From Sulfitobacter mediterraneus (GTDB lineage Bacteria; Pseudomonadota; Alphaproteobacteria; Rhodobacterales; Rhodobacteraceae): a DNA stretch of 64,000 bases. A program made the translations under genes and the position numbers. The stretch is from positions 1 through 64,000 of the forward strand of contig NZ_QBKU01000002.1 of the NCBI RefSeq assembly GCF_003054325.1, in the 5' to 3' direction. Positions 18,287 to 26,485 of this stretch are shown here, in pieces (position 1 is the first letter of the stretch; every line of letters starts with the position of its first letter). Under the pieces are notes generated by a model that made no database searches, was not told the origin of the DNA, and worked only from the letters and a program-made list of their open reading frames with translations.

Positions 18287-19510
18287 TCACAAAACATCGT
18301 CCAATGCGTTCAAAAGCTGGTCGATCTCATCTTTGGTGGTGTAGTGGGTAAAGCTGAGGCGCAGCACACCTTTGCCTTCGTCCACCCCCATCGCGGTCAA
18401 CGCACGGCCTGCGTAAAAGTCACCGCCGCCCGCCATGATCCCGTGTTTGGCCAGCTCTGTTGCCGCCTCCAAGCCGGGACGGTTCATCGCCATGGCAACT
18501 GTCGGCGCACGGCCCACTGCCTCTGCCGGACCAATCAGGCGCACGGAATTGCGGTCCTTCACCGCGTCAAGCAACGGTTGCAACAACCCGGTCTCATGGT
18601 CGCGCATCATGTCATGCACCGCCGCACCGCGCGCCGCAGCATCGGCATCCCCACCAATGTGATGGGCATAAAAGGCATCCACGTAGTCCGCCATCCCCGC
18701 AGAGGCGGCGATTTGCGCATGATCAGGGCCAGCGGGCGTCAGACGTTTATAAAGCGTATCACCGTTAAAGACATGCGCCTGATTGGGCAGCAGATTGCCC
18801 AAGGCCCGCCGGATCACCATCAACCCCTGATGCGGGCCGAAGGTCTTGTAGGCGGAAAACAGATAGATATCCGGCCCCAGATTGCCCACATCGGCAAATC
18901 CATGCGGGGCATAAGACACACCGTCCACACAGACAAAGGCCCCCGCAGCATGGGCCAGCGCAGTGATCTCCACCACCGGATTGATCTGCCCCACCACGTT
19001 TGAACAATGGGGGAAACACACCAACCGCACATGTTCATCCAGCAGGTTTTCCAGATCATCGGTGTTCAACGCACCGGTTTCGGGGTCAACGCACCATTCG
19101 CGCACCTCAATGCCCCGGTCCGCCAGTCGCCGCCATGGGCCGGTGTTGGCCTCGTGATCCTGATTGGTCACGATGATCGCTTCGCCCGGCGCCAGCAGCT
19201 GCCCAAAGGCCTGCGCCAGCACATAGGTGTTCTGCGTGGTCGATGGCCCAAAGCTCAGCTCATCGGTTTCCACCCCAAGAATAGCGGCCATGCGGCGGCG
19301 GGCCTCGTCCATCTCCTGACCGCCAAGCTGGCTGGCCTCATAAGGGGCGTAGGGCTGGACCTTGCGCTGGGTGTAAAACCGCGTCAGTCGGTCAATCACC
19401 GGTTGGCAGGTGTAAGACCCGCCAGCATTCTCGAAAAAAGCCTGCCCTTGAAGGGACGGCTCGGCGAAGGCGGGAAATTGGGCCCGGACCCATGCGGTAT
19501 CTAATGTCAT
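18287..19510 (-). CDS. Cysteine desulfurase-like aminotransferase class V protein
   Basis: 407 residues of PLP fold type I. The likely PLP lysine is in LFSAYKTFGPHQGLMV near residue 222, with a preceding FPHCSNVVGQINPV and VCVDGVSYAPHG (PLP-binding aspartate). The shape matches the cysteine desulfurase-like subfamily with no assigned partner rather than IscS or SufS. No iron-sulfur assembly genes adjoin it. It is on the minus strand, 66 bases from the photolyase start, and may share its transcript. Confidence 0.8.
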   Translation of the reverse strand: MTLDTAWVRAQFPAFAEPSLQGQAFFENAGGSYTCQPVIDRLTRFYTQRKVQPYAPYEASQLGGQEMDEARRRMAAILGVETDELSFGPSTTQNTYVLAQAFGQLLAPGEAIIVTNQDHEANTGPWRRLADRGIEVREWCVDPETGALNTDDLENLLDEHVRLVCFPHCSNVVGQINPVVEITALAHAAGAFVCVDGVSYAPHGFADVGNLGPDIYLFSAYKTFGPHQGLMVIRRALGNLLPNQAHVFNGDTLYKRLTPAGPDHAQIAASAGMADYVDAFYAHHIGGDADAAARGAAVHDMMRDHETGLLQPLLDAVKDRNSVRLIGPAEAVGRAPTVAMAMNRPGLEAATELAKHGIMAGGGDFYAGRALTAMGVDEGKGVLRLSFTHYTTKDEIDQLLNALDDVL

Positions 19511-19830
19511 AGCCGCACATTTCTACAGCCGCCCGCCCGCGTCAAACCCAAAACTAAGTTATCAAAAACCCAAAATCGGGGGGCTGGCAGAGCAGCTCAG
19601 GTTTCGGGGCCGACAAAAATACCTGCCAAATTGTCGCATTTTGCGGCATACTGTCGCGGCACAGCAAATGTGCATGTTTCGAATTTGTAACACCTTCGGG
19701 TCAAGGTGCGGACCCAAATCTGTTTACCGCGCCCCTCAAAGTGGGTGTTCATGCCATGCCAGTTCCCGGCGCGGCAGATGCCCCACGCAAAACAGATCGC
19801 GTGCAGCGATCGAAAACAGGGACACTTCTC
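19511..19830. other. 320-base non-coding gap, divergent promoters
   Basis: This stretch separates the minus-strand desulfurase-like gene from the plus-strand transporter and must contain both promoters. A TGTCGC hexamer occurs twice (near 19631 and 19651). An ORF extends upstream from the transporter start to 19741, but its 30 residues do not resemble the family. I see no defined RNA element. Confidence 0.4.
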
Positions 19831-21672
19831 ATGTCAGTCAAACCTCCTTTTACGGATCTAGACATCCAGACGCAGGATGGCGGATTCTACGAAGGCTATA
19901 GCCTTCCGATTGCCTTGATATCAAAGATCAGCATGGTTCTGCTGGTGCTTTGGGCACTTATCTTTCCGCTCAATGCCGGCAGCATGCTGTCGAGCATCAA
20001 TTCCACACTGCTGCAAAGCTTCAACACCTTCTACATTCTTGCCGTTGGCGTGTTTGCATTTTTCCTCTTTGCCATCGCGCTGATCCCCTCCACGGGCAAG
20101 CGCATCCTCGGCGCGCCGGGCCAAAAACCCGAGTTCAGCAATTTCTCCTGGTTCTCGATGATGTTCGGTGCGGGTCTCGGCGTCGGCCTGATGACCTTTG
20201 CCACGGCAGAGCCTCTGGGCCTCTGGGGCTCCAACCCGGTGTTGCTGTCCAGCGATATCGCACCCAACTCCCCTGAAGCGCTGGAATCCGGCTATCGCTA
20301 CACCTTTGCGCACTACGGCTTTCACGCCTGGGCGATCTATGTGGTGACCGGCCTCAGCCTTGCCTATTACGCCTACACACGCGGCATGCCGCTGACGATC
20401 CGTTCGGCGCTGACTCCCCTGATTGGCAAATACGCCAACGGGTTCTTTGGTCACGTGATTGACGTTCTGGGCGTTGTCGCGACGATCCTTGGTGTATCTG
20501 TCACCATCGGCTTCGGCGTAAGCCAGCTTGTCGATGGCGCCTATGCAATCACCGGCGCGGGCTGGTTGATGGACACGTCCGGAGACACTCCTGCAGCAAC
20601 CAAAGCCGGCCTGATCACCGCACTTGTGATGATCATGGCGCTGTCGATCCTGTCGGCGGTGTCCGGCGTTGGCCGCGGGGTTAAGTGGCTATCGAACATC
20701 AACCTCGTGCTCTCGCTGATCCTGTTGATGACCTTTGTCATCTTTGGCTCGTTCCTCTTTGCGATGACAACCTATGCATCGGCATTTGTGGATTACATCC
20801 TCAACTTCATCTCTCTGAGCTTTGCCGCACATGGCCCGGTCTCGGCTGACATGTTCGCCTCCACAGCTCCGGCTGCGGTTCAGGCACTTGAGGCCGATCA
20901 AATGGCAACCGTCTATGGCGGCGCGACAAACGCATGGGGCAGCTTTGGCGGCTTCACCACCAGCGTTTCAGATGCGGGCATCACCCTCTCTGAGGCTGAC
21001 CTTGCCGCAGCATACGCCGCTGGCAAAGACGGGCGTCTCTTCAACTGGCAGGCCGGTTGGACAACGTTCTACTGGGCTTGGTGGATTGCGTTCTCACCAT
21101 TCGTGGGCCTGTTCCTGGCACGCATTTCCAAAGGCCGTTCGGTACGTGAGTTTGTACTGGGCGCTGTGATTGCACCTTCGCTGGTTTGTTTTGCCTGGAT
21201 GACCATCCTCGGCGGCACAGCCATCGATCTGGAACTGTCCGGCACCGCAGATGGCTCCATCATCGCGGCATCCAACTCGGCCAAGCTGTTCGTCACACTT
21301 GAACAGATGCTGTCGGGCGGTGTGCTTCAGGCGCTGATCATCATGTGTGTCGTACTGATCATGACCTTCCTGGTGACGTCCGCAGACTCTGGCATTCTGG
21401 TGATGAACACCATCATGTCCGGCGGCGCAGAGGAAACCGGCGTCAAGCACCGCATCATCTGGGGCGCAATCCTGACACTGGTGATCGGCACGCTGCTGCT
21501 GGCCGGTGGTGGCGGCCTGTCTGCCCTGCAAAACGCCATGATCATCGGGGCGCTGCCCTTCACGATGGTTATGGTTGGCATGGTGCTGGCCCTGATCAAG
21601 GCGCTTTACAACGATGGTCGCCGTGACAGCGTTGGCGGTGTTGCAGATACCGCAGGTCAGCCTGCTGAATAA
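19831..21672 (+). CDS. BCCT family transporter (betaine/carnitine/choline type)
   Basis: 613 residues with about 12 membrane segments. Family marks are SWFSMMFGAGLGVGLMTFATAEPL, YAYTRGMPLTIRSALTPLIG, and the aromatic-rich GWTTFYWAWWIAFSPFVGLFLARISKGR of the substrate box. BCCT carriers import betaine, choline or DMSP with Na+ or H+. DMSP is a tempting substrate because dmdA lies 2.5 kb away, but this is inference. The ATG at 19831 begins a plausible cytoplasmic tail; the 30 residues upstream are unlike the family. Confidence 0.92.
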   Translation: MSVKPPFTDLDIQTQDGGFYEGYSLPIALISKISMVLLVLWALIFPLNAGSMLSSINSTLLQSFNTFYILAVGVFAFFLFAIALIPSTGKRILGAPGQKPEFSNFSWFSMMFGAGLGVGLMTFATAEPLGLWGSNPVLLSSDIAPNSPEALESGYRYTFAHYGFHAWAIYVVTGLSLAYYAYTRGMPLTIRSALTPLIGKYANGFFGHVIDVLGVVATILGVSVTIGFGVSQLVDGAYAITGAGWLMDTSGDTPAATKAGLITALVMIMALSILSAVSGVGRGVKWLSNINLVLSLILLMTFVIFGSFLFAMTTYASAFVDYILNFISLSFAAHGPVSADMFASTAPAAVQALEADQMATVYGGATNAWGSFGGFTTSVSDAGITLSEADLAAAYAAGKDGRLFNWQAGWTTFYWAWWIAFSPFVGLFLARISKGRSVREFVLGAVIAPSLVCFAWMTILGGTAIDLELSGTADGSIIAASNSAKLFVTLEQMLSGGVLQALIIMCVVLIMTFLVTSADSGILVMNTIMSGGAEETGVKHRIIWGAILTLVIGTLLLAGGGGLSALQNAMIIGALPFTMVMVGMVLALIKALYNDGRRDSVGGVADTAGQPAE

Positions 21673-21702
21673 GCGCTAGACCTACCCAAACAAAAGAAAA
21701 AA

Positions 21703-21732
21703 GCGGCGTCCGGGAAATCGGGCGCCGCCTTT
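21703..21732 (+). terminator. Bidirectional terminator between the BCCT and HIT genes
   Basis: A 10-bp stem, GCGGCGTCCG/CGGGCGCCGC with one wobble and a six-base loop (21703-21728), lies between two convergent genes. In the plus direction it is followed by CTTTG; in the minus direction by TTTTTTCTTTTG, a much stronger U tract. Confidence 0.75.
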
Positions 21733-21752
21733 GCATTCAGATAGTTCATTCC

Positions 21753-22172
21753 TCAGTTGAGGGCCGCTGCGATCGCCTCTGCGTGGCCTTTGATCAGATC
21801 CATATCCCCCATCGTGCCCGCAGGTCGCATGCGCACCCCCTCATGGCGCGGATGGATGTGGAAATGCAGGTGAAACACCTCCTGCCCGCCTGCCGCTTCG
21901 CTGAACTGTTGCAGAGTGATGCCATCGGCGTCAAAAGCCGCCTTGGCCGCATTCGCCACCTTCTTGACTGTCGCCATACAAGCGGCCAACTGCTCTGGCG
22001 TGGCATCCAGAATGTTGCGGCACGGGGTTTTGGGGATCACCAAACAATGCCCGTCGCTGCGCGGCATGATATCCATAAAGCAATAGGTCGCATCGTCCTC
22101 ATACACCTTGAAACTGGGGATTTCCCCGCGCAGGATCTTGGCAAAGATATTGTCGTCGTCATAGGCGGTCAT
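21753..22172 (-). CDS. HIT family nucleotide-binding protein
   Basis: 139 residues. The start is NIFAKILRGEIPSFKVYEDD, and the histidine triad HLHFHIHPRHEG lies near residue 98, as in Hint-type hydrolases that cleave nucleoside phosphoramidates and related adenylates. The ATG at 22172 gives the canonical length and is preceded by a purine-rich stretch; an upstream extension on the same frame is rejected. The cellular substrate is unknown. Confidence 0.9.
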   Translation of the reverse strand: MTAYDDDNIFAKILRGEIPSFKVYEDDATYCFMDIMPRSDGHCLVIPKTPCRNILDATPEQLAACMATVKKVANAAKAAFDADGITLQQFSEAAGGQEVFHLHFHIHPRHEGVRMRPAGTMGDMDLIKGHAEAIAAALN

Positions 22173-22233
22173 TATGGTCTCCTGATCTCTTTGCCCCTGT
22201 CTAAAGCGAAGGTGACCCGCCGTCGAGACACCC

Positions 22234-22716
22234 CTAGACCAACCGCGCCCGCGCCGCCCGCAGCAAAGACCGCGCGTAAAAGCGATGCAGCGGCACAGTG
22301 GCCCGCACCAGCCAAGGCAAATCATGTCCATCCCGCGGCACCACCGCGGATCCAAACAGCAACCGCGTGCCGCCCCCTGCAATCTCATCCACCGCCAGGT
22401 AAGATCGCGTATGCCCGCCCAGATCACACATCAGGATCTGGCCGTCCCCGCGCCCTTCCACCGTCCATGCGGCATAGGCCTCCGCTGTGCCAGCGGCCAC
22501 CGGCGCAATGTCCCAATTGACGGGTTTGCCCCGGAGATGCGCCCGCAACACCAGTTTTTCCAACCCAAAGAGCCAACTGCCGTAAAACGCATCCAGAAAC
22601 GCAGGCAGCGCCACCTTTTGCGGCAGCGCTGTCTCAAAACAATCGGTGTAGCACCCCGCCCGCACGGCATAACGCTGCAACAACGCATCCGCCGGCAGGA
22701 TGCAGGCGCGGATCAT
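22234..22716 (-). CDS. Conserved hypothetical protein coupled to acuI
   Basis: 160 residues starting MIRACILPADALL. The sequence is rich in beta-strand-like segments and arginine near the end (LHRFYARSLLRAARARLV), and might be a small SRPBCC-type or DUF2867-like ligand-binding protein, but I do not recognise it firmly. The ATG overlaps the acuI stop (ATGA), so it belongs to the DMSP operon and is probably translated with it. The longer open frame upstream is read-through of acuI in another frame and is excluded. Confidence 0.7.
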   Translation of the reverse strand: MIRACILPADALLQRYAVRAGCYTDCFETALPQKVALPAFLDAFYGSWLFGLEKLVLRAHLRGKPVNWDIAPVAAGTAEAYAAWTVEGRGDGQILMCDLGGHTRSYLAVDEIAGGGTRLLFGSAVVPRDGHDLPWLVRATVPLHRFYARSLLRAARARLV

Positions 22717-23699
22717 CCCGCGTTCACATCCACAACCACACGGCCCTGAACCTGCCCCTTGAGGATATCCGCCCCAAGCTGCGGCAGATCGGCCAAAGTG
22801 GCCGGGCGCACCATCGCTTCCAACTTCTCCATCGGCAGGTCTGTCGCAATCCGCTCCCACGCCCGCAACCGGTTGTCATAGGGCTGCATCACGCTGTCGA
22901 TGCCCAACAGGTTCACACCGCGCAACAGAAACGGGATCACCGTCGCAGGCAGGCCCGCACCGCCCGCAAGGCCCACCGCCGCAACACTCGCGCCATATTC
23001 CATCTGGCCCAGAACCCGCGCCAACATCGCGCCGCCCACCGCATCCACACAGCCGCCCCAGGTTTCGCCCTCAAGGGGGCGCTTTACCGTTTCGTTCAAC
23101 TCTTCGCGGGCTACGATCTGACTGGCCCCCAGATCACGCAGATAGCCTTCGGTCTCGGGCCGCCCGGTGACCGCCGCCACCTTGTACCCCAGATGCGCCA
23201 GAATTGCGGTTGCCACAGAGCCAACGCCGCCCGCAGCCCCGGTCACCAACACCGGTCCCGCCTTGATCCCGTGATCCTCCAGCGCCATGACCGACAACAT
23301 CGCCGTGAATCCGGCGGTGCCGACCGCCATCGCCTGCCGCGTGTCCAATCCCGCAGGCAGCGGCACCAACCAATCGGCCTTGACCCGTGCCTTTTGAGAA
23401 TAGCCGCCCCAATGCGCCTCGCCCACACGCCAGCCCGTCAACACCACCTTATCGCCCGGCTTGTACCGGTCATCATCCGAGGCCTCGACCGTCCCGGCAA
23501 AATCGATGCCCGGCACATGCGGATAATTGCGCACCAATCCGCCGCCCGGCCCGATGCACAAACCATCCTTATAATTCACTGTCGAATACTCGACCGCCAC
23601 CGTGACCTCTGCCTGCGGCAGCTGATCCAATGTCATCTCCTCAACAGCAGCCGAGGTTTTGCCATCCTCATCCTTGTTCACAACCAGTGCTTTAAACAT
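22713..23699 (-). CDS. acuI: Acrylyl-CoA reductase AcuI (MDR superfamily, YhdH type)
   Basis: 328 residues of the medium-chain dehydrogenase fold without catalytic zinc ligands. It shows STVNYKDGLCIG, NYPHVPGIDFAGTV, and the NADPH site VTGAAGGVGSVATAILAHLGY. AcuI reduces acryloyl-CoA to propionyl-CoA with NADPH, detoxifying acrylate made from DMSP. In roseobacters it is commonly downstream of dmdA, as here. The ATG at 23699 follows GGAGA by seven bases, so it is preferred over codons further upstream. Confidence 0.92.
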   Translation of the reverse strand: MFKALVVNKDEDGKTSAAVEEMTLDQLPQAEVTVAVEYSTVNYKDGLCIGPGGGLVRNYPHVPGIDFAGTVEASDDDRYKPGDKVVLTGWRVGEAHWGGYSQKARVKADWLVPLPAGLDTRQAMAVGTAGFTAMLSVMALEDHGIKAGPVLVTGAAGGVGSVATAILAHLGYKVAAVTGRPETEGYLRDLGASQIVAREELNETVKRPLEGETWGGCVDAVGGAMLARVLGQMEYGASVAAVGLAGGAGLPATVIPFLLRGVNLLGIDSVMQPYDNRLRAWERIATDLPMEKLEAMVRPATLADLPQLGADILKGQVQGRVVVDVNAG

Positions 23700-23760
23700 C
23701 ACATTCTCCATTCCGGGGATCACCCCCTTATGCCTTTTTGGCTCTAAATATTCCGGGGGT

Positions 23761-23778
23761 GCGGGGGCTGGCCCCCGC
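23761..23778. promoter_or_regulatory. Strong hairpin between dmdA and acuI
   Basis: A perfect 8-bp stem GCGGGGGC/GCCCCCGC with a two-base loop lies in the 99-base gap between dmdA and acuI. It is followed on the transcript by GGAATATTTAGAGCC rather than a U run, so it is probably an mRNA-stabilising or attenuating structure, not a full terminator. GC-rich hairpins of this style are widespread between genes in Rhodobacteraceae (general recollection). Confidence 0.6.
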
Positions 23779-23798
23779 TCCTGCCCTCTGATCTTGTC

Positions 23799-24902
23799 TC
23801 AGGCCCAAAAGCCCTCTCGCACCACCGCACCGCGCTTGCCACCCGGCGTTTGCACCTGCAACCGCGCGCCCGGCTCCCAATGGTCCTTGCGCACCATCGC
23901 AACGGCAACATTGGTCTGGTAGTCCGGTGACCACACTGCGGAACTGACATGCCCGACCTGCCTGCCATCGTCAAACAGCGGCCAAAGCCGGTCACAGCCT
24001 GGCACCGCATCCCCCGCAATCTCCATTGCGCGGATCTGCTGCACCGGCCCTTCTTCGGCGCAGGCTTGCAAGGCAGAGTGACCAATGCAATTGGCCTCCG
24101 GCCCAACCTTGCAGAACCGGTCCAGCCCGCATTCGAACGGCGTGTTGGCGCGGGTCATGTCATTGCCATAGCTCAGCAGCCCGCCTTCAATCCGCTCAAT
24201 CAGGTTCGGACATCCGGCCCGCACATCCAGATCCTGCCCCGCCTCCATCAGAGCAGTCCAAAGCGGCATGCCCAGATCACTCCCCTCTAGGTAGATTTCA
24301 AATCCGCCCTGTTTGGAATAACCAGACCGCGCCACAACCAGGGACCGCCCCTGAAAATCAAAGCGGCCAAAGCGGAAGAACCTCACATCGCGCACTGTCT
24401 CGCCAAAGACCCGCGCCATCAGATCATCCGCCAGCGGCCCCTGCACCCCAAGCGGGCTGACGTCAGGCTCTTCAATCGTCACGTCCAGATCGCGGCCATA
24501 AGCCACGCCCTTGACCCAAAGCAACAGATCGCTGTCCGCAATCGAAATCCACCACCGATCCTCGGCTAGCTTGACCGCAACCGGATCGTTCAACATACCG
24601 CCCGCCTCATCCACAATCGGCACATAGTAGCATTGCCCGACCTGCATCTTGGCCAAGGGGCGCGGCGTCAGCAATTGCATCAGCTGTGCCGCGTCAGGCC
24701 CGCGCAGCTCTACCTGCCGTTCACAAGAGACATCCCAGATCTGAACGGCCTTTTTGAGGTGGTGATAATCCGCCTCAACGCTTTCAAAGACCGTTGGCAG
24801 CAGCATCCGGTTGTAAACGGTATAGGCCTTAACGCCCGCCGCTTCGACGCCGTCAGAGAAGGGCGTACGCCGCAAACGGCCAGAAGGTGAAATAAGCGCC
24901 AT
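23799..24902 (-). CDS. dmdA: Dimethylsulfoniopropionate demethylase DmdA
   Basis: 367 residues with a GcvT-like fold: KAYTVYNRMLLPTVFESVEADYHHLKK at the start, then VSCERQVELRGPDAAQLMQLLTPR, YYVPIVDEAGGMLNDPVAVKL, and GYSKQGGFEIYLE. DmdA transfers a methyl group from DMSP to tetrahydrofolate, giving methylmercaptopropionate, the entry to sulfur assimilation from DMSP. The ATG at 24902 overlaps the DinB stop (TGATG) and follows a GGAGG, so DinB, DmdA and AcuI look like one operon. Glycine-cleavage T protein is excluded by length, context and the N-terminal phrase. Confidence 0.93.
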   Translation of the reverse strand: MALISPSGRLRRTPFSDGVEAAGVKAYTVYNRMLLPTVFESVEADYHHLKKAVQIWDVSCERQVELRGPDAAQLMQLLTPRPLAKMQVGQCYYVPIVDEAGGMLNDPVAVKLAEDRWWISIADSDLLLWVKGVAYGRDLDVTIEEPDVSPLGVQGPLADDLMARVFGETVRDVRFFRFGRFDFQGRSLVVARSGYSKQGGFEIYLEGSDLGMPLWTALMEAGQDLDVRAGCPNLIERIEGGLLSYGNDMTRANTPFECGLDRFCKVGPEANCIGHSALQACAEEGPVQQIRAMEIAGDAVPGCDRLWPLFDDGRQVGHVSSAVWSPDYQTNVAVAMVRKDHWEPGARLQVQTPGGKRGAVVREGFWA

Positions 24903-25411
24903 CAAGTGTCCTCCGGCATAAAAAGAAGATCGCTTACCGGCGCTTTTTGACCGGCAGCAGTGAGCATTGCATGCACCTGACCCCGGTGATGGGTCTGGTG
25001 GTTAAAGTAATGGGTGATGCAAAGCGAAAGTGGCGTCTTAACTTCTTTGTCCATCGTTATGGATTTCCACGTTAATTCCCCCAGCAGGTCGATCTGTTTG
25101 AGGCTTTCTGCCCAAGCTATGATCCGATTGTCACATCGAAAGCTTTCTGAAGACCAAATTGAAATTGTTTTATACAAATCAACGAATTGTGACGCACTTT
25201 CAATCTTTGGAAAATCCCCACCCGCAAAACGGGACAACCACAAGAGGTCCCCCCAAAGCAGATGGTTCAAAGTCCCTTTTATAGAGCCGAAAAACGCCCC
25301 GCGATCACGCTCAAGCTCCGCATCATCCATTTGTTTAAGTATGCTGTATAACTGACTGTTTTGCCATAGGTTATACCTCGCCGTGACCTTCACATAATCG
25401 GGTGTAATCAC
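24902..25411 (-). CDS. DinB family protein, first gene of the dmdA operon
   Basis: 169 residues with the four-helix DinB shape. Three candidate metal histidines sit at the expected positions: NHLLWGDLLW near residue 49 and HYFNHQTHHRGQ near 133-144. The probable start is GTG at 25411, with GGAGG six to ten bases upstream. DinB-like proteins include thiol transferases and metal-binding hydrolases; the role in DMSP metabolism is unknown. Its stop overlaps the dmdA ATG, which ties its expression to DMSP use. Confidence 0.82.
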   Translation of the reverse strand: MITPDYVKVTARYNLWQNSQLYSILKQMDDAELERDRGAFFGSIKGTLNHLLWGDLLWLSRFAGGDFPKIESASQFVDLYKTISIWSSESFRCDNRIIAWAESLKQIDLLGELTWKSITMDKEVKTPLSLCITHYFNHQTHHRGQVHAMLTAAGQKAPVSDLLFMPEDT

Positions 25412-25463
25412 ATTAAGTCCTCCACTTATTTATTCATTTTCAGTGCATTATCGCACTCTTCTC

Positions 25464-25490
25464 ATTCATGACATGAATAGAGATCTATTC
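25464..25490. promoter_or_regulatory. Two overlapping inverted repeats in the dmd/gntR intergenic region
   Basis: ATTCATG-A-CATGAAT (25464-25478) is a perfect 7-bp inverted repeat. It overlaps a second one, GAATAGA-GA-TCTATTC (25475-25490). They lie 53 bases upstream of the DinB-dmdA-acuI start and are candidate operator sites for a dimeric regulator. Confidence 0.5.
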
Positions 25491-25574
25491 TTGCCACCCT
25501 ATCCTCCACCAGATGCGACCGGTTCTGCCGGTCCAAACCCCAAGGGCCTTTCCAAACCCCGTCAATTTCCCTAA

Positions 25575-25616
25575 TGTCAGACAATTGATAATCCGGCAAA
25601 CTTTAAATGTAAGACA
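25575..25616. promoter_or_regulatory. Twin GntR-type operator sites
   Basis: TGTCAGACA (25575-25583) and TGTAAGACA (25608-25616) are nearly identical, each with the GT-NNN-AC core typical of FadR/GntR operators. Their centres are 33 bp apart, about three helical turns, and the second ends just before the gntR ATG. This suggests autoregulation and perhaps control of the divergent dmdA operon. Confidence 0.6.
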
Positions 25617-25617
25617 T

Positions 25618-26352
25618 ATGAAAATTGACCCCGAAAACCCGGCAGATTTGCCGGTTCAGATCGCCGCTGCCATTCGTGATGCTATTGTGACGGGCCGCTT
25701 GATCGTCGATCAACGCCTCCCCACCGAGGCAGAGCTGGCAGACAGTTTTGGCGTCTCGCGCCCCACGGTGCGCGAAGCCCTCAAACGGCTCGCCGCGCAA
25801 TCCTTGATCCGCACACAGCGTGGTGCGACGGGTGGTGCCTTTGTCAATCGCATCACATTTCGCGCCGCACAGCAACAGCAGATCACAACCTCTACCCTTT
25901 TGCTGTCGATGAATGACGTCAGCTTTGAGACGGCTTGCGAGGCGCGGTTTGCACTGGAGCGCGCCTGCGCACCCCTCGCCGCGATGCGCCGCACCGATGC
26001 ACAACTGAGCGCGATGCAAAGCCAGATCGACCGCCAGCGCAGCGCCAATTTAAGCGACGAGGCCTTCTGTGCCTCCGATGTCGCCTTTCACCGTGCCCTT
26101 GTTGATGCTGCCGGAAATCCGGTTTTGTCCTACCAGCTTGCTGGCGCGGTTGAGGCCATGCAGCCGCTGATGAATATGATCACCTTCACAGCCCGGTCGC
26201 GGTGCAGGGCGGCTGATTTGCATCAAGAGATTGCAGATGCTGCCATGGCCCGTGACGCGGAGGCGATCAACTTGGGATTGCAGGCGCTGGAACGTGAAAC
26301 CCTCGAGCTGGGACGCGATGTGTTCGCGGCCCGCGCCGGGAAAACACCCTGA
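25618..26352 (+). CDS. GntR family transcriptional regulator (FCD subfamily)
   Basis: 244 residues. The N-terminal winged helix has LPTEAELADSFGVSRPTVREALKRL (residues 38-62), and the C-terminal helical ligand domain has the FCD pattern with FHRALVDAAGN and HQEIADAAMARD. It is divergent from the dmdA operon; in roseobacters a GntR regulator at this position is thought to repress dmdA-acuI and respond to acrylate (recollection, not checked). The ATG at 25618 is preferred since the 35 codons upstream cross the operator sites. Confidence 0.88.
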   Translation: MKIDPENPADLPVQIAAAIRDAIVTGRLIVDQRLPTEAELADSFGVSRPTVREALKRLAAQSLIRTQRGATGGAFVNRITFRAAQQQQITTSTLLLSMNDVSFETACEARFALERACAPLAAMRRTDAQLSAMQSQIDRQRSANLSDEAFCASDVAFHRALVDAAGNPVLSYQLAGAVEAMQPLMNMITFTARSRCRAADLHQEIADAAMARDAEAINLGLQALERETLELGRDVFAARAGKTP

Positions 26353-26398
26353 CGGCCATATCTTGTGCCCCGCCCCGGGGGCCGCGCAAACCTTTCTT

Positions 26399-26469
26399 AA
26401 TCTTCATGCCCTAGGGCTGTGCCTGTTGCCCGGTCCCGCCACTTTGCGGACGGGCACACCATGAAGATT
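26399..26469 (+). promoter_or_regulatory. Long-range inverted repeat before the chemoreceptor gene
   Basis: AATCTTCAT at 26399-26407 is exactly complementary to ATGAAGATT at 26461-26469. The enclosed 53 bases contain nested pairing (GTGCC and CCCG on the left against CGGGCAC on the right). The structure ends 16 bases before the receptor ATG, so it could gate translation. No known riboswitch was recognised. Confidence 0.4.
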
Positions 26470-26485
26470 GAGAGACGCATCCCAG

